64,000 nt of DNA from Aegilops tauschii subsp. strangulata (lineage: Eukaryota; Streptophyta; Magnoliopsida; Poales; Poaceae). The stretch is from assembly GCF_002575655.3 (NCBI RefSeq), contig NC_053036.3, forward strand, positions 154,728,627 through 154,792,626. Reading direction: 5' to 3'. The position numbers and the translations under genes were made by a program. This document shows positions 35,201-47,400 of the stretch, in pieces (the first letter of the stretch is position 1; every line of letters starts with the position of its first letter). Below the pieces are notes generated by a model, which made no database searches, was not told where the DNA came from, and saw only the letters and a program-made list of their open reading frames with translations.

Positions 35201-35914
35201 CGTACCTATGGCAAAGAGCTATCTATGGCCGACCGAAAGTCTACAAATTGTTGTGTATCTGCTATCGGCGAAGGAGGTACCGAGTATTATGGGAGAGTTG
35301 AAGCAATTTATGAACTTCTATTCTATGGTGAAAACCCACCGAATGTCGTAGTCTTCAAATGTTATTGGTTTCAGCCGAAGGAGACTAGAAGGACTCATGA
35401 ACATATAGGGCTAGTTGAAATCAACCAAAGCACCCATTTAGATGTTCCTGATGTCTTTATTACGGCTCAACAGGCGACCCAAGTATTCTATCTACCGTGG
35501 TCCTGCCAAACTAATCCAAATCTGAAAGGTTGGGATGTCGTTTATGAAGTGCCGCCACGTGCTAGACTATCTCCCCCAAAGGAAGAGGATTATGAACCTC
35601 ACATTAACCCAGACACATATGAAGGAGAATTCTTCCAAGAGACACGTCTTTCCAAAAAGCGTTTCAAGAACCGCTATACTTCACCCCAAAACATTGAAGT
35701 AGACAGCGACAGTGAATCCGACATCACCCCAGAGGAGGAACAAGAAGAGCCGGAACAAGAAGAGGTTACTGCTGCGGATGACCTGTCATTGCTTGACCGA
35801 TTACGTCAAGGTGGCCTTGCACATGTTGATTCCACTGAACCCTATGAGCCCGTCATTGATTATAGTGATGATGATGATTATGCATTTATTGATGATACTG
35901 ATCGAGATTATTAG
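32253..35914 (+). pseudogene. CACTA transposase, TNP2-like (Transposase_21 type)
   Basis: Starts at the ATG of MSDRAWMYTG, the usual Transpos_assoc N-terminus, with the zinc-binding-type CPCLRCGNW at about residues 46-54. The core includes CEKGCVLFR, CPICKSSRY, a Transposase_21 segment (HPRVGISTDGFSVFGM), GPNYPGKNMNVYMQPL and CPHNIDVMHTEKNIAEALFG. Further on are a DUF4218-like block (SYFFRVLCAKELS, NPMQHLILHLPTEARLGG) and, in the last exon, a DUF4216-like block (VVVFKCYWF) with an acidic tail. Exons are 32253-34803, 34877-34997 and 35099-35914, with compatible phases. Lesions: TAG at 33306-33308, TAG at 34146-34148, and a one-base frameshift in a G-run near 34452-34456. The family cuts element ends and binds TIRs with the TNPA partner. 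This copy cannot make a full protein. Confidence 0.85.
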
Positions 35915-36051
35915 TAGTGTCAGGTATTAAAATTTTTAATGTTGTACTTGATGATGATACACTTAAGTGATACACATATTATTATTCATGTCGGTCTTTT
36001 TTTTATGTTTTACTAATTTCGTTTACTGTTTGTCATGGCAGGTGTTGAAAG

Positions 36052-38513
36052 ATGGTGGGCGCTGGTCGGGAGCGCGCCAAGGCCCCTTCTTCGTCGGCGC
36101 GTGGTCTGAGGTCTTCGATTCCAGACGTACCTCTCCGCCGAGCATTGCTGGACAGTATGTCCACACCGCCGGGCCCTTCTTCGTCGACCGCGGTGCCCAG
36201 CAGGGGACGAGGTAGGAAGAGAGGAGGTGGGGCACGTGGTCGCGGGAGAGGAGGTAGGGTGACTGCTACGGCGCCTTCCTCGCCGCCACCCCCAGCTGTT
36301 TCACCCGAGCACGTGACTGCTAGGGTGGACTCGTCCGAGGAGGAGGCTACACGGACTCCGGTCCACGAGCCTCCGGTCCACGGGTCTTGGGCCCACGAGC
36401 CTCGGGTCGACTGGCCTTCGGCCCACGAGAGTTCGGCCCACGAGACCCCGGAGGAGCACACGTCCGGATGGGGTACCTGGCCGGATCAGCCCGAGTAGCC
36501 GAGTGGCCATGCTGATGATGGCGGGGAGCCGACTGATCTTGAGGAGGAGGGTGGCACCATCTACCAGCGTGGTGCTACACGGCTCCCATCCGTGCCGGTG
36601 ACCCGCGAGCAGAGGTGGTTGATTTTCCCTGATGGGGAGAGGTACGTAAGTGCATTTAATATTTTTGTACCTTCTGCATTCACGTTTCTTCAAATAACTA
36701 ATGCGTTGGCCTTGTCATGCTGCAGGGGTTGGGACCACCATCATAGTGTCCGCCGGCCCAACTCCGTCCTTGGAGTTCTTTGCCGGCAAAACTTCCCGGG
36801 GTTTGTCACGTTGCCTGGTGAGGGTCGGCTTCCAGAGCTTGGGTTGAGCTGGGAGCACTACGTGGCTGCCCCAGCCCTGCCGGATGTCATTATCGACGGT
36901 GTCGTGTGCGACACGAGGGCAGACATGGTGATCAGGACGTTCTGGGTAATTTCTCCTTTACACATTTCAAAATCTTCAACTAGCTAGTTATTAATTGTAC
37001 TAATCAATATTGTCTCATTTGATTGCAGACATTCTACAGGTGTGAGGAGGGATACGAGGAGGACGCGGCAAATGTTATCCAGAACGTCTGCAAGCGCCTA
37101 CTCCAGAACTTACGGCACGAGGCTCGGGTGCAGGCTGTTCGAGACTACTACGCCTTGCGTGGTATCAAGAAGACCAAGCCGGCGTGCCGCGACAAGTTCT
37201 TGAGTAAGGAGCAGTACATGAAGGTAATTCTTAAGGCCTTCTACTTAAGTTCCTTCATTTAGTAATTCTTAGCCGTAGCGCTCAAGTTTCTATTTGCTAA
37301 CTTAGGGGCCTCCGAGATGGTGTGCGGATCGGATGGATTGTTGGGAGGTGTTGGTCGATGAGTGGTGCTCAAAAGAATGGCTAGCCCTCCACAACGAGGC
37401 CAAGGACAAACGTGCCCAAATGGAAGGTGTGCCACACCATCAAGGCAGCTCCAACTTATATCAGTTCGGGCGCAACTGGGTATGTGGTTTGCTTCATGAT
37501 TCATGCAATTCATTCATCATGCTAGCTTGAGCCCTTTAATTACTAATTTTCATTGTTTCTCTCTTTCAGGCACGCTACAATAAGGCGGATAAGGTGCCAG
37601 AGGTGTACGACCTGTATGCCATGGCCCACACTGGCTCTTTCAAGAAAGTCAAGGCTTTCTCTCAGTCTGACCTCGATGATGCAAACAACTTCACCAACAT
37701 CTCCTCCCACAACAAGCTCGTGATATATAGAGATGAGGGGAAGGCGAGGAAAGGGGAGGACTTTAACCCGAGCCAGGGTCCCATTGATCCAGAGCTGGTG
37801 ATGATATCTGGTGGCGGGAGGTCCCATGGCTCCATAGCCATAGGAGATGGACTTATCCGTTGTCCTAGCACTCTCCCGGAGATCAAGGTGCGCCAGTCGA
37901 GCTCCGCTCCTGAGATAAGGCCTCATGAACGGCTAGTGCAACTCGCCATCAAGGTTAGTGATACGTACTCAGTTATCTTTCTCCATTACATTGTGTGCGC
38001 TTCCATCAATGATTACAAATGGTCATGTGAGTGGTGTTGCAGGCTGCTATACAGACTGAGAGAGATAGAACGGAGAAACTTCTGGCGGAGGCGGCGGAGA
38101 GGCAGCGGGAGATGGAGGAGAGGACGAGAAAGATGATGGAGGAGGAGAGGGCACGGAATGACATGCAGGCGAGGGCCATGTACGAGCTCCTTGTGATAAG
38201 TTTCTTCTGCAGATTACTTGCTAGTCTTAACATTTGAGTCTCATTACTAACTAGTATGACTCTGTTGTGAAAACCAAATGTGCAGTCTGTGTGCGAGAAG
38301 TCCGGTCAGCACGCTCCGCCGATGCCAGTGATTGCTCCTGGGAGCACGGTGAGTTTAATTTGAATGGACATTACTTGCTAGTCTTAACATTTGAGTGTCA
38401 TAATGCTAACGAGACATTGGAAATGATCTTTGGTGCAGCTTAACTCCAGAAACGCATCGCACGATCCTTCTCCAGGTAGCGGCACTAGCCACCCCGCTCC
38501 TACACCTCCCTGA
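36052..38513 (+). pseudogene. CACTA second gene, TNPA-like (Transposase_24 type)
   Basis: Exons with consistent phases: 36052-36641, 36726-36945, 37029-37223, 37306-37479, 37570-37953, from 38043 to about 38190, then two short exons to a TGA at 38511-38513. The N-terminus is low-complexity and basic (SRGRGRKRGGGARGRGRGG) with repeated HE-rich motifs. The core has the plant Transposase_24 (Ptta/En/Spm) pattern: DGERGWDHHH across a splice, RDYYALRGIKKTKPACRDKF, WEVLVDEWCSKEWL, and the VYDLYAMAHTG segment. It ends in a charged coiled coil (TEKLLAEAAERQREMEERTR). A TAG at 36496-36498 breaks exon 1. TNPA-type proteins bind subterminal repeats and hold the ends together; the 'gacggcaaag' arrays are the presumed targets. 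Confidence 0.75.
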
Positions 38514-38730
38514 TCACGGTAAGTTTCTCTAGTGTTTTGCTTAACAAATACTTAAAGACCTAGACTTAGCTTTATTTCCTCCAATATGCTTACCATAATG
38601 ACCTAGAGTTAGCTTCTTTTCCTCCAAAATGACTTAATAAGCTTACTGACCTCATAAACCATCCATTTTACCTAAGTTAGCTCTAAAACGATATGTACTT
38701 AGCTAACTTATGTCAAAAAATTTATAATTA

Positions 38731-39030
38731 GCTCATAAACGACCCATTTCACCTAGGTTAACTCATAAACGACCCATTTCACCTAGGTTAACTCATAAAC
38801 GACCCATTTGACCTAGGTTAGCTCATAAACGACCCATTTCACCTAGGTTAGCTCATAAACGACCTATTTCACCTAGGTTAGCTCATAAACGACCCATTTC
38901 ACCTAGGTTAGCTCATAAACGATCCATTTCACCTAGGTTAGCTCATAAACGATCCATTTCACCTAACTTAGCTCATAAACGATCCATCTCACCTAAGATA
39001 GCTCATAAACGATCCATTTCACCTAGGTTA
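38731..39030. repeat. 30-bp minisatellite, 10 in-register units
   Basis: Ten units of 'gctcataaacgacccatttc'+'acctaggtta' with substitutions but no indels, preceded by a degenerate unit near 38650. Lies 3' of the TNPA-like gene within the CACTA element. Confidence 0.95.
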
Positions 39031-39989
39031 GCTAATAAATGGCATATACTTGTTCTTCTAGTCTTCTTCTTCTTCTATTCTTTTTCTTCTAGTCTAATTC
39101 TTCTTCTAGTCTTCTTTTTCTAACTTTCTTACTTGTCATTTTGCAGGTTTCGTTCACTTCACGGAAGCCAGCTTTCTATGATGGATTGCTTGTTTTTTCC
39201 TTTGATGCACTTCTTGTATTCTGCTCGCTTGCTATGATGAAACTAGATTGCTATGATGAAACTTTGCATATTGTAATATGTATGGATCGATGGAACTATG
39301 TGCAACCTACTATGTATGTATGGATATATATGTGCTGGATATTTATTATGTTGGATATATATGTGCTGGCTCCTGTGATATATTTGCTGTGATATATTTC
39401 CTGTGATAATTGTTGGATATAAGAAAAACGGAATAAAAATAGGCAGTGCAGGCTCTTTGCCGTCCGTCGCGGACGGCAAAGACACCTTTGCCATCGGTGG
39501 CCGACGGCAAAGGGGGCACGTGGCGCCCACCTGTGCTTCCTGAGAGATGGGCCATTTGGCAAATTTGCCTACCGTGGCGGACGGCAAAGCTAAGATGATG
39601 GCAAAGGCTTTGCCTTTGCCGTCCGCCGTGGCAGACGGCAAAAAACAGCGGGCGCTGACGCATTGCTGACATCAACTGGCGGACGGCAAAGAGGCGCTCA
39701 AATTTGCCGTCCACTGGCGTACGGCAAAGGCCGCCGTTAGCCGCCTAACGGACTAACGCTGGCGGACGTCCAGTATTTTTGCCGTCCCTCCTCTTTGCCG
39801 TCCGCCGCTGTAGGCAAAGGACTCTTTGCCGTCCGCCATAAAAAGTAGACGGCAAAGGACCTTTTTACCGTAGCCTACTTTGCCGGAGCCTTTTGCCGTC
39901 CGCGGCTGACGGCAAAGGCCTTTGCCGTCCGCCGTTCGAGCCTTCGCCGTCCGCCGTGGCAGACGGCAAAATAGTTGTTTCCTGTAGTG

Positions 39990-40045
39990 TTTGTCTTTCT
40001 AGAGATTTCAGCAAGTGACTACGTACGGAGCAAAATGAGTGAAGT
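39990..40045. mobile_element. half of a Thalos-like Stowaway MITE
   Basis: 'tttgtctttctagagatttc' followed by 'agcaagtgactacgtacgga' and 'gcaaaatgagtgaa' matches the interior of the MITE at 8599-8760 (reverse orientation). Its left part lies before 29976, so the CACTA inserted into it. Confidence 0.7.
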
Positions 40046-40617
40046 GAGCGTAGAGGCATAGGGATAATGTAGAAAGGAAGTCTTCGCGATCCATTATTCC
40101 CCATCTCGATCAGAGAGAACTATTCAACTAGTCTTCGGAGTGAAGTGACAATACACGCTGCAGCAGATGGGACACTTAATTAATAAGCTGAACCAGCGTG
40201 TTGGTGTTACTCAATCAGCCTTACCCAGTACTACCATCATGTTTTCCAGTAGAGCATGCTTCTGTCCTCCATTAACTGACATATGGGCCCTCTTGTGGTA
40301 GACACACATGTAATCGGTGTAACTATTTACACTCCGAAGGACGGTATATCCTGGTAGTAATAGTAGAATTGAGATTTAATGCACTTTCTTCCCCGTCTTC
40401 CACTCTTCTTCCTCCTCTCTTCTTCTTCCTCCTCTCTTCCCCATCGTCGCCCGCACACCATTTCCCCCCGCTCACTGCTCGCCCGCCCGCGCTATCTTCC
40501 TTGGTAGCTCGCGCGTACCATATCCCCCCGCTCACTGCTCGGCCACACGAGGAGAAGCTTCTTCGCTCGCCCGCCCGAATCCACTTCCCCGCTGGCTCGC
40601 AGGCACCGAAAACCCCA

Positions 40618-42469
40618 ATGGCAGAACCGACTGACACGCAGAGCCGCGATTGGAATTCCCTCCCCGATGTTCTCTTGGAGCAGATCTGTAATCGTATGGA
40701 CCTACTCAACACCGTCCGTCTGGCCGCATGCTCGGTGTCTTTGTACCGTCTACTCGTCTGCAACTGGTCAGCTCTTTTCAAGACACCCTGCTTGCTGATG
40801 CCCGATCCTCGCAGGTGGCCCAGACACCGACTTGACGATCCTACGGAGGTTGCCGTGGTGCACCTCGACATGCTACCAGTACCCGTCCACCTGCCCTTCA
40901 TGCGCGGCCACTACTGGGCATGCATGAAGGCCAACTGGATCAGCCTCATCCACCAATCCGGTAGTCCGTGGCGTCTCGTGGATATCTACACCGAGCGAGA
41001 GATCACCCTTCCATCTTTGGATACCGCCACCATCGAGCCTCGCGGCCCGCCGGATACTCCTGCCTACTACGCACGAGACGTGTCGAGCTTTTGGCTCGAC
41101 CTCTGTTTGCTGAAGGTTGTAATCTGCGAAGTGCCCACACCATCAGAAGACTACATGGATTACAAGCTCATTGCCGTGTTCAACATGGGATTAGTCTATC
41201 TGGAATCCGGTCTCCATACATGGTTATGGCTCATCGTCGATCCTCTTCACCCAACACTTCTGTGTGATGCTATAGTGCACGATGGCATCGTTTATGCGGT
41301 CGACGCACAGATTGGCTCCCTATGCTGGTGGAATCTATCGTCGTGTAATTGTTCTATCTCATCTCATCTTTACCTTAAGAATACGACTGCCTGTTCATTG
41401 TTACAAATTTAGAATATATAGTACGTCTATAACCACATCATTGCTATATGTTCCTCTCATTTCCTAGATTTTATGACCACACATGTTATTATTAGAGTTG
41501 ATATGAGAACAATAGGTATCTAATGATTGTTAGAATAGATATTATGAGTATAACCTCATGATTGCTATATGTTACTCTCATTTCTAGGATTTTTATAACA
41601 ACGCATGTTATTGCTTAGAGTTGATATGATAACTGTAGTAAGTGCTATGATAGAATATGAGTAGGCCCTGTCATATCTGTTTTCCTCTCATTGTTACATG
41701 ATGTTTGAACCATGATATATTGCTAGAATATGAAAGCCATTGGCTTATTTTTTTAACTTGGGGTATGATTATGACCACGACATTGCAATTCTCTGTCTAT
41801 GATATGTGTCACTGTTATAATAATCTTAATTCCACACATACTCTGAACATGATTGTTTATTTTTGTCCTTTTGGTCTCCAATTTGAATTGTTGCAGCAGA
41901 CGCAAATGCGCTAGCCTTCATGATTCCAGGACCTGGAACCATACCAGCCGATGGGTGGTGGTTTATCGCTTGTTCAGCTGACGGTGGTCATTTGATGCTC
42001 ATTTGCACGTACCAAATTGACCAAACCATTTCATCAAACCACATGCAATACAATGCCTGGGGCGTTCGTGACATTGATGGCTATGGCTGCTTCGTGTTCG
42101 AGAAAGATCCCAGCTCCGTTGGGCCAGGCGTATTCAACTGGAGGCGGGTTTACAGCCTCGGCAACCACTCCATGTTCCTCGGGCTCAATTATCCAATCAT
42201 CCAACCAATCATCAATCATATCACCGTCGATGATTACCGTGCTATGCAACTTCCATTCACCAGGGGGGGACTGTGTTAACACATCATACCTTGGGTTTCA
42301 TGAATCACCATATCCAGAGATTCGTCGACACAACTTGTTGCGAGATAATCTTCAGTGTCTGAAAGGCATCAAGCTTCCATGTGATGGATGGCTCTTGCAA
42401 ACCCGACATGCAGCGATGTGGTTCATGCCAACAGCAAATATGCACAACTTGATTCGTACTGATATGTAG
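40618..42469 (+). pseudogene. F-box DUF295 protein, frameshift in a G-run
   Basis: Exon 1 is 40618-41344 and exon 2 begins at 41897 (a CAGCAG acceptor allows a 3-nt shift); phases match. An in-frame upstream ATG exists, but MAEPTDTQSRDW sits directly before the F-box. The F-box is at about residues 11-50 (WNSLPDVLLEQICNRMDLLN). The DUF295 region follows: MKANWISLIHQ, WRLVDIYTEREITLPSL, LLKVVICEVPTPSEDY, YKLIAVFN, and in exon 2 GYGCFVFEKD and YSLGNHSMFLGLNYPI. At 42264-42270 a run of seven G shifts the frame and produces a TAA at 42277-42279; the other frame continues with typical family sequence (CVNTSYLGFHESPYPE) to 42469. A pseudogene or a homopolymer sequencing error. Presumed role: substrate adaptor of an SCF ubiquitin ligase. 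Confidence 0.7.
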
Positions 42470-42960
42470 ACTGAGCCATGTATTCTACTGCTGTAGCACG
42501 ACCCTCTTTTGTTGGATATTATGTACTGTTGTTAGTTTGAAGCACTCCTCTGGTTTGAAGGATAGATACCTTTCTGGGATCAAGTGCATCCTAACTCACC
42601 TGCGTAGGATGTACTGATAATGATGATGGAGATGCTGTGCAGTATATATATATATATATATATCACTTAGGCTTCAAGTGCGTACTTGTTAGTTAAACCT
42701 ATGGTTAAAATGTGACACTAAATACGACTAGTAAGTAGTACAGTAGCAGTACTAGTATACGTCGGTCAAATTATTCATCATGTCCACACATTGAATTGAC
42801 ATGACAACACGCTGCGCGTGAGGTGACACAAGAATCCTAGCGGCGTGTTCGGGTACTCTGGACTTCAGATTTGGAGTACCACTTATCTGTCGAAATCTTT
42901 CATCATTCACTTAAAACAGTCGATTGATCATACATTGAGTACCATATAACTGGAATTAAC
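42470..42960. other. intergenic, contains (TA)n
   Basis: A (ta)n run lies at 42643-42662. No gene seen. Confidence 0.5.
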
Positions 42961-42963
42961 CCA

Positions 42964-43690
42964 TGCAAGTCGAAGAAGGATTGGCCGGTGCTGCCGGCTG
43001 GCGTCAAGTTTGATCCCACGGATCACGAGCTTATCGAGCACCTTGAGGCCAAAGTGAGTGCTGACAGCGCTCACCCTCTCATTGATTTGTTCATACCAAC
43101 CATCGACAGCGAGGACGGCATATGCTACACCCATCCTGAGAAACTTCCAGGTAAGACACCGATCGGCCGTCTACTTGCACAAATATATTCCTTTGTTTAT
43201 AGCTCTATTTTTCTTTTTAGACGCAGACCTGTTGAAGCAATTACAATTTGATAGTTAATAAAAAGTGAAACAAGTGGCTGCAACATGCCAAAGATGTTAT
43301 GAAAATGCCAACTACGTACACTAAAACCTGTATTCGACAATACTGCAGGTATCACACTGAGTGTCCTAAGCAAGCATTTCTTCCAGTGCAATTCCAGGGC
43401 GTTCAAAAGGGGCACGTGGACGCGTCGCAAGATACAGTCGGAGTGCGGCATGCACGCGATGTGGCACAACACCGACAATACCTTGTCGGTGATGGTCAAC
43501 GACCGGCAGACGGGCAGCAAAAAGGTTCTGGTGCTGCACACCAACAAGAACTTCGACTAGCAGAGGACCAACTGGGTGATGCACTAGTACCACCTCGGGG
43601 ACCTGGAGCAAGAGAAGGAGCGGGAGCTGGTCCTCTGCAAGATTTCTACCAGACGAACACTAGGGCCAGGAGTAAAAAGATTATAAGTTA
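42964..43690 (+). pseudogene. NAC-domain transcription factor fragment
   Basis: The first block, ending at about 43150, encodes [20 protein letters not shown] and [13 protein letters not shown], the N-terminal NAC subdomains of the SOG1/SND2-like group. A second block from a TGCAG acceptor (43348/43349) encodes LSKHFFQC, FKRGTWTRRKIQSE, VMVNDRQTGSKKVLVLHTN and NWVMH-YHLG, i.e. subdomains C-E. Two in-frame TAGs lie at 43558-43560 and 43585-43587. No start codon or N-terminal exon is visible upstream. NAC proteins bind DNA and activate transcription; this copy is dead. Confidence 0.75.
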
Positions 43691-44449
43691 GTTTGGTATT
43701 GGTACTTGTACTACCTTGTCGTCCGCAAGTTGGTATTGCTGTTAACGATCTTTTGGTATGAACTTGGCATTTGCTTCCAACCAGCATGCCGAGGGTCGAC
43801 GTGGATATAAAGCTGAATCATTTGTTTCGAAACGAATTTTCAGGCACCTAATTTTTATTTGATGGGTAGCATAAGCACCTTCCGTTCGAAATCCCAGTTC
43901 TCCAAATTTTTCGAAACAAGTGCATGCTCTTATTATCACGATGAAGAAACAATATCCCTGCTGCATCCCAGTTATCAGTCTGTACTTGCAGAATTCTCTC
44001 GTTTATTGAGCACGTATATTGTTTTTTCAGGTCGAGCAAGTTTCAACTGGGCTGTAGACTGCCCAGGCTTGGTTTTGTTTTCAACAGGCCCAGCCCATGA
44101 CAACAACGGGGCACAAAGATCCAGCAGGTATCTACTGGCCTGTGGCCCGCCAGCGTTAGTTATATTTTGTCTTACAACATCCGCAACCACTTTTTTTACT
44201 GAATCAAACACACAGCCCAGTTCTATTTTCCTCTTGAAACGCATGTCCTACATCCGTTTTCTAATCTCTACCTATAGTTTTACTAGTTCATATACACGTA
44301 TCATTATATTGAAAATACATAAAATTCACTTTTCATATTTACATCCTTATTTTTGTTGTTGTTTTCGCTCCCAGTGCTAATTTTTTTACCACTGGTTTTC
44401 CCTTAAACCAACTCAATTGTCCCATGTCTTATTTGCTTACAAAAACAAA
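43691..44449. other. intergenic, no gene
   Basis: AT-rich DNA with 'gggctg' and 'gcccag' words around 44050-44150. No exon recognised. Confidence 0.4.
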
Positions 44450-47400
44450 ATGATTTTTTTTGGCAAGTCAATAAGTTCTTAAAAAATGTTTATCATTTCG
44501 GGATTACAAAAGTTCGGACTCCACAGAAATATGCAAAATAAGGTTGAATTTTTTGACCGTGGTCCTGGGCAGAAAATGGGCTGTAATAAATTACTTAAGA
44601 ATTAGCAAATGGGCTGCAAATTATTAAAAAATAGCAAATGGGCTCTATGTTGTCTGCCATAGATTTGGAGGCTGACTTGTGGGCTTACTAAGTTCATGCG
44701 TACACAAGGTTTATCAAAAAAGAAACTTAGTCAACAATCGACTCTACCAGCGTCAGACCATTATATGTCATTCTAACGGCAATCGTGCTTCTTCAGTCTC
44801 TGATCTTCCTGCCCCAGCAGCCCAAACCAGCGCCGTCGGTACCGCCTGGTCCCGCCTCCCGTGGTCGGCTGTGCTGCCGGGCAGGCCTCACGGCCCCATC
44901 ATATACTCGCATCCCTGGCCTGTCTATCCCTCTACTCACCCACACCTCCTGTTATTTTCCGGCAACGGTAGCCGAACCAATGAACCCTCGTACTCTCCAC
45001 CACGTGGGCAGCCACTGCCGTGTCTTCCCTGGCTCTGCGTCATTCCCATCGTAGGGCTCGCCGTCGTCCACCACCCTGGTGCTCTCGGCGCGGCGTGGTC
45101 AACGTGGTCAGTGAACGACATCCATCGGAAGTGGACTGTACGTGGAGAGGCTGACAGCTAGGTCCACGGCCGCACACAAGGAAATGCCTCCTTATTACGC
45201 GCAAAATAATGATTCCTCCACCTGACATATGTGACCGCCGGAAGGGCCTCTGTATTGTGTGAAAAAACGTTCCCTCCGCTGACAGGTCGGACCCACCAAC
45301 TATATCTTCGCACGCAAGGAAGTGCCTCCATATTGCGCACAAAAAAAAGAATACCCCCTGCCAGCTGGGACCCACCACTATGGGAGGCTGACTTGTGGGC
45401 CTACTAAGTTGACGGGGACGGAGATCTTTGTCAACTTAGTCAATATGAACAATTCTAGCTCCAGTGACCGTACGATGTCCATCCAACGGCCTTAGTGCTT
45501 CTTCAACCTCTGGTCTTCTTGCTCCAGCCGCCCAAAGCAGCGCCGGTCGTGCCGCATGCTCCTGCCTCCCTGGCCGGCTGTGCTGCCGTGGAGGCCTCAC
45601 CGCCCCCATACTACTCCCACCGCTGGCCAGGCCATCCCTCCACTCACCCACACCCCCTGTTATTCTGCGGCGACGGTAGACTCACACCGCTGCCGAACCA
45701 GTGAACCCTCGTACTCCTCTTCGCGTGGGCATCCACTGCCGCGTCTTCCCCGGCTCCGCGTCGTCCCCTTCCTAGGCCTCGCCGTCGTCCACTGCCTTGG
45801 TGCTCTCGGTGTGGCGTGGTCAATGTGGTCAACGACCGACTTCCATCGGAAGAGTACTGTACGTGGAGAGGCTGACAGCTGGTCCACGACCATAGCCCAG
45901 TTTTTTGTGATTTGCCCAGTAAGTCGCTTTGTCATGCCTGTTGGGCTGCAAATCTTTCAAGACGAGGAGAGCTTCATTCGGCTGGCCGAGAAAATGGCCT
46001 ATCAGTAATGAGAAATGGGCTGTACATTTTTAGAACACATCAAACCGACAATTAGTTTCAAATTTCTTTTTTTCATTTCAAGATTTTAAATTGCATTGAT
46101 TTTTATGTGTGGACAATTTGTTGGATTTTATATTGATATACATTTATTTTCAAAATCAGTTTGAATGTGACTCGAAATTTCGGGATTAAAAACAGTTTGG
46201 ACTGCACTGAAATATGCAAAATTTCATATAATTTTTTAACCGCGGCCACAATATGGGCTGTAATGCTAACAACAAGAATATGGGCTTCGAAAAAAACCTT
46301 AAGAATTAGCAAATGGGCTGTTAATTATTAGAAGTAATGGCAGATGGGCTGTACGATGTTTTCCACAGATTGGAGGCTTTCCTAAAAAAACGTTGACGCA
46401 CAAGCAGTGACTGTTGGATGTCCATCCAACGGCCGTCGTGCTTCTCCAATCTCTGCTCTTCCTGCTCCAGCCGCTCAAACAAGCGCCGGCGGGACTGCCT
46501 GCTCCCTCCTCCCCGCGGCCGGCTGTGCTGCCGCGCAGGCCTCACCGCCCCACCGTACTCCCATCGCTGGCCTAGCAATCCCTCTACTCACCCACACCTG
46601 CTGTTATTCTCCGGCGACGGAAGACGAACCAGTAAACCCTCGTATAGTCGTACTCCCCTCCGTGTGGGAAACAACTGCCGAGTCTTCCCTGCCTCCGTGT
46701 CGTTCCCTTCCTAGGCCTCGCCGTCGTCCAGCGCCCTGGTGCTCTCGGCGCGGCCTGGTCAACGTGGTCAACGACCGACATGCATCTGAAGTGGACTGTA
46801 CGTGGAGAGGCTAACAGCTGGGTCCACGGCCGCACGCAAGGAAATGCCTGCTTATTACGTGCAAAATAATGATTCCTGCACCTGATATCTGGGACCCACC
46901 GAAAGGGCCTCTATATTTCGTGAAAAAAACGTTACCGCCGCTGACAGCTTGGACCCACCATCTATATCTTCGCACGCAAGGAAGTGCCTCCTTATTACGC
47001 ACAAAAAAATGAATACCCCCTGCTAGCTAGGACCCAGTATAGTGGTAGGCTGACTTGTGGGCCTACTAAGTTGACGGGGACGGAGGGCTTTGTCAAATTA
47101 GTCAATATGCACGATTCTAGCTCCAGTGACCGTACGATGTCCATCCAACGGCCGTAGTGCTTCTTCAACCTCTGGTCTTCTTGCTCCAGCCGCCCAAACC
47201 AGCACCGGTCGTGCCTCGTGCTCCTGCCTCCTGTGGCCGGCTGCGATGCGGCGGAGGCCTCACCGCCCCCTACTACTCCCACCGCTGGCCAGGCCATCCC
47301 TCTACTCACCCACACCCCGTGTTATTCTGCGGCGACGACAGCCTCACACCGCAGCGAACCAGTGAACCGTCATACTCCTCTACGCGTGGGCATCCACTGC

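Larger units (their letters stand above)
29976..39989 (+). mobile_element. complete CACTA (En/Spm) element, 10,014 bp
   Basis: The 5' end is CACTACTGGAATCAGCTA; the 3' end read on the minus strand is CACTACAGGAAACAACTA. The flanks TTT (29973-29975) and TTT (39990-39992) are the 3-bp target duplication. Both subterminal regions (29976-30290 and about 39445-39980) are filled with ctttgccgtctgc / gacggcaaag motifs in both orientations, the presumed transposase-binding sites. Inside are, in order, low-complexity tracts, a long hairpin, a TNP2-like gene (32253-35914), a TNPA-like gene (36052-38513) and a minisatellite. Both genes carry stops, so this copy is probably not autonomous. It is inserted in a Stowaway MITE of which a half remains at 39990-40045. 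Confidence 0.9.

Noticed and set aside
38731..39030. CRISPR-like array (30-bp repeats)
   Set aside because: The repeats are directly adjacent with no spacers, in a plant transposon; it is a minisatellite.
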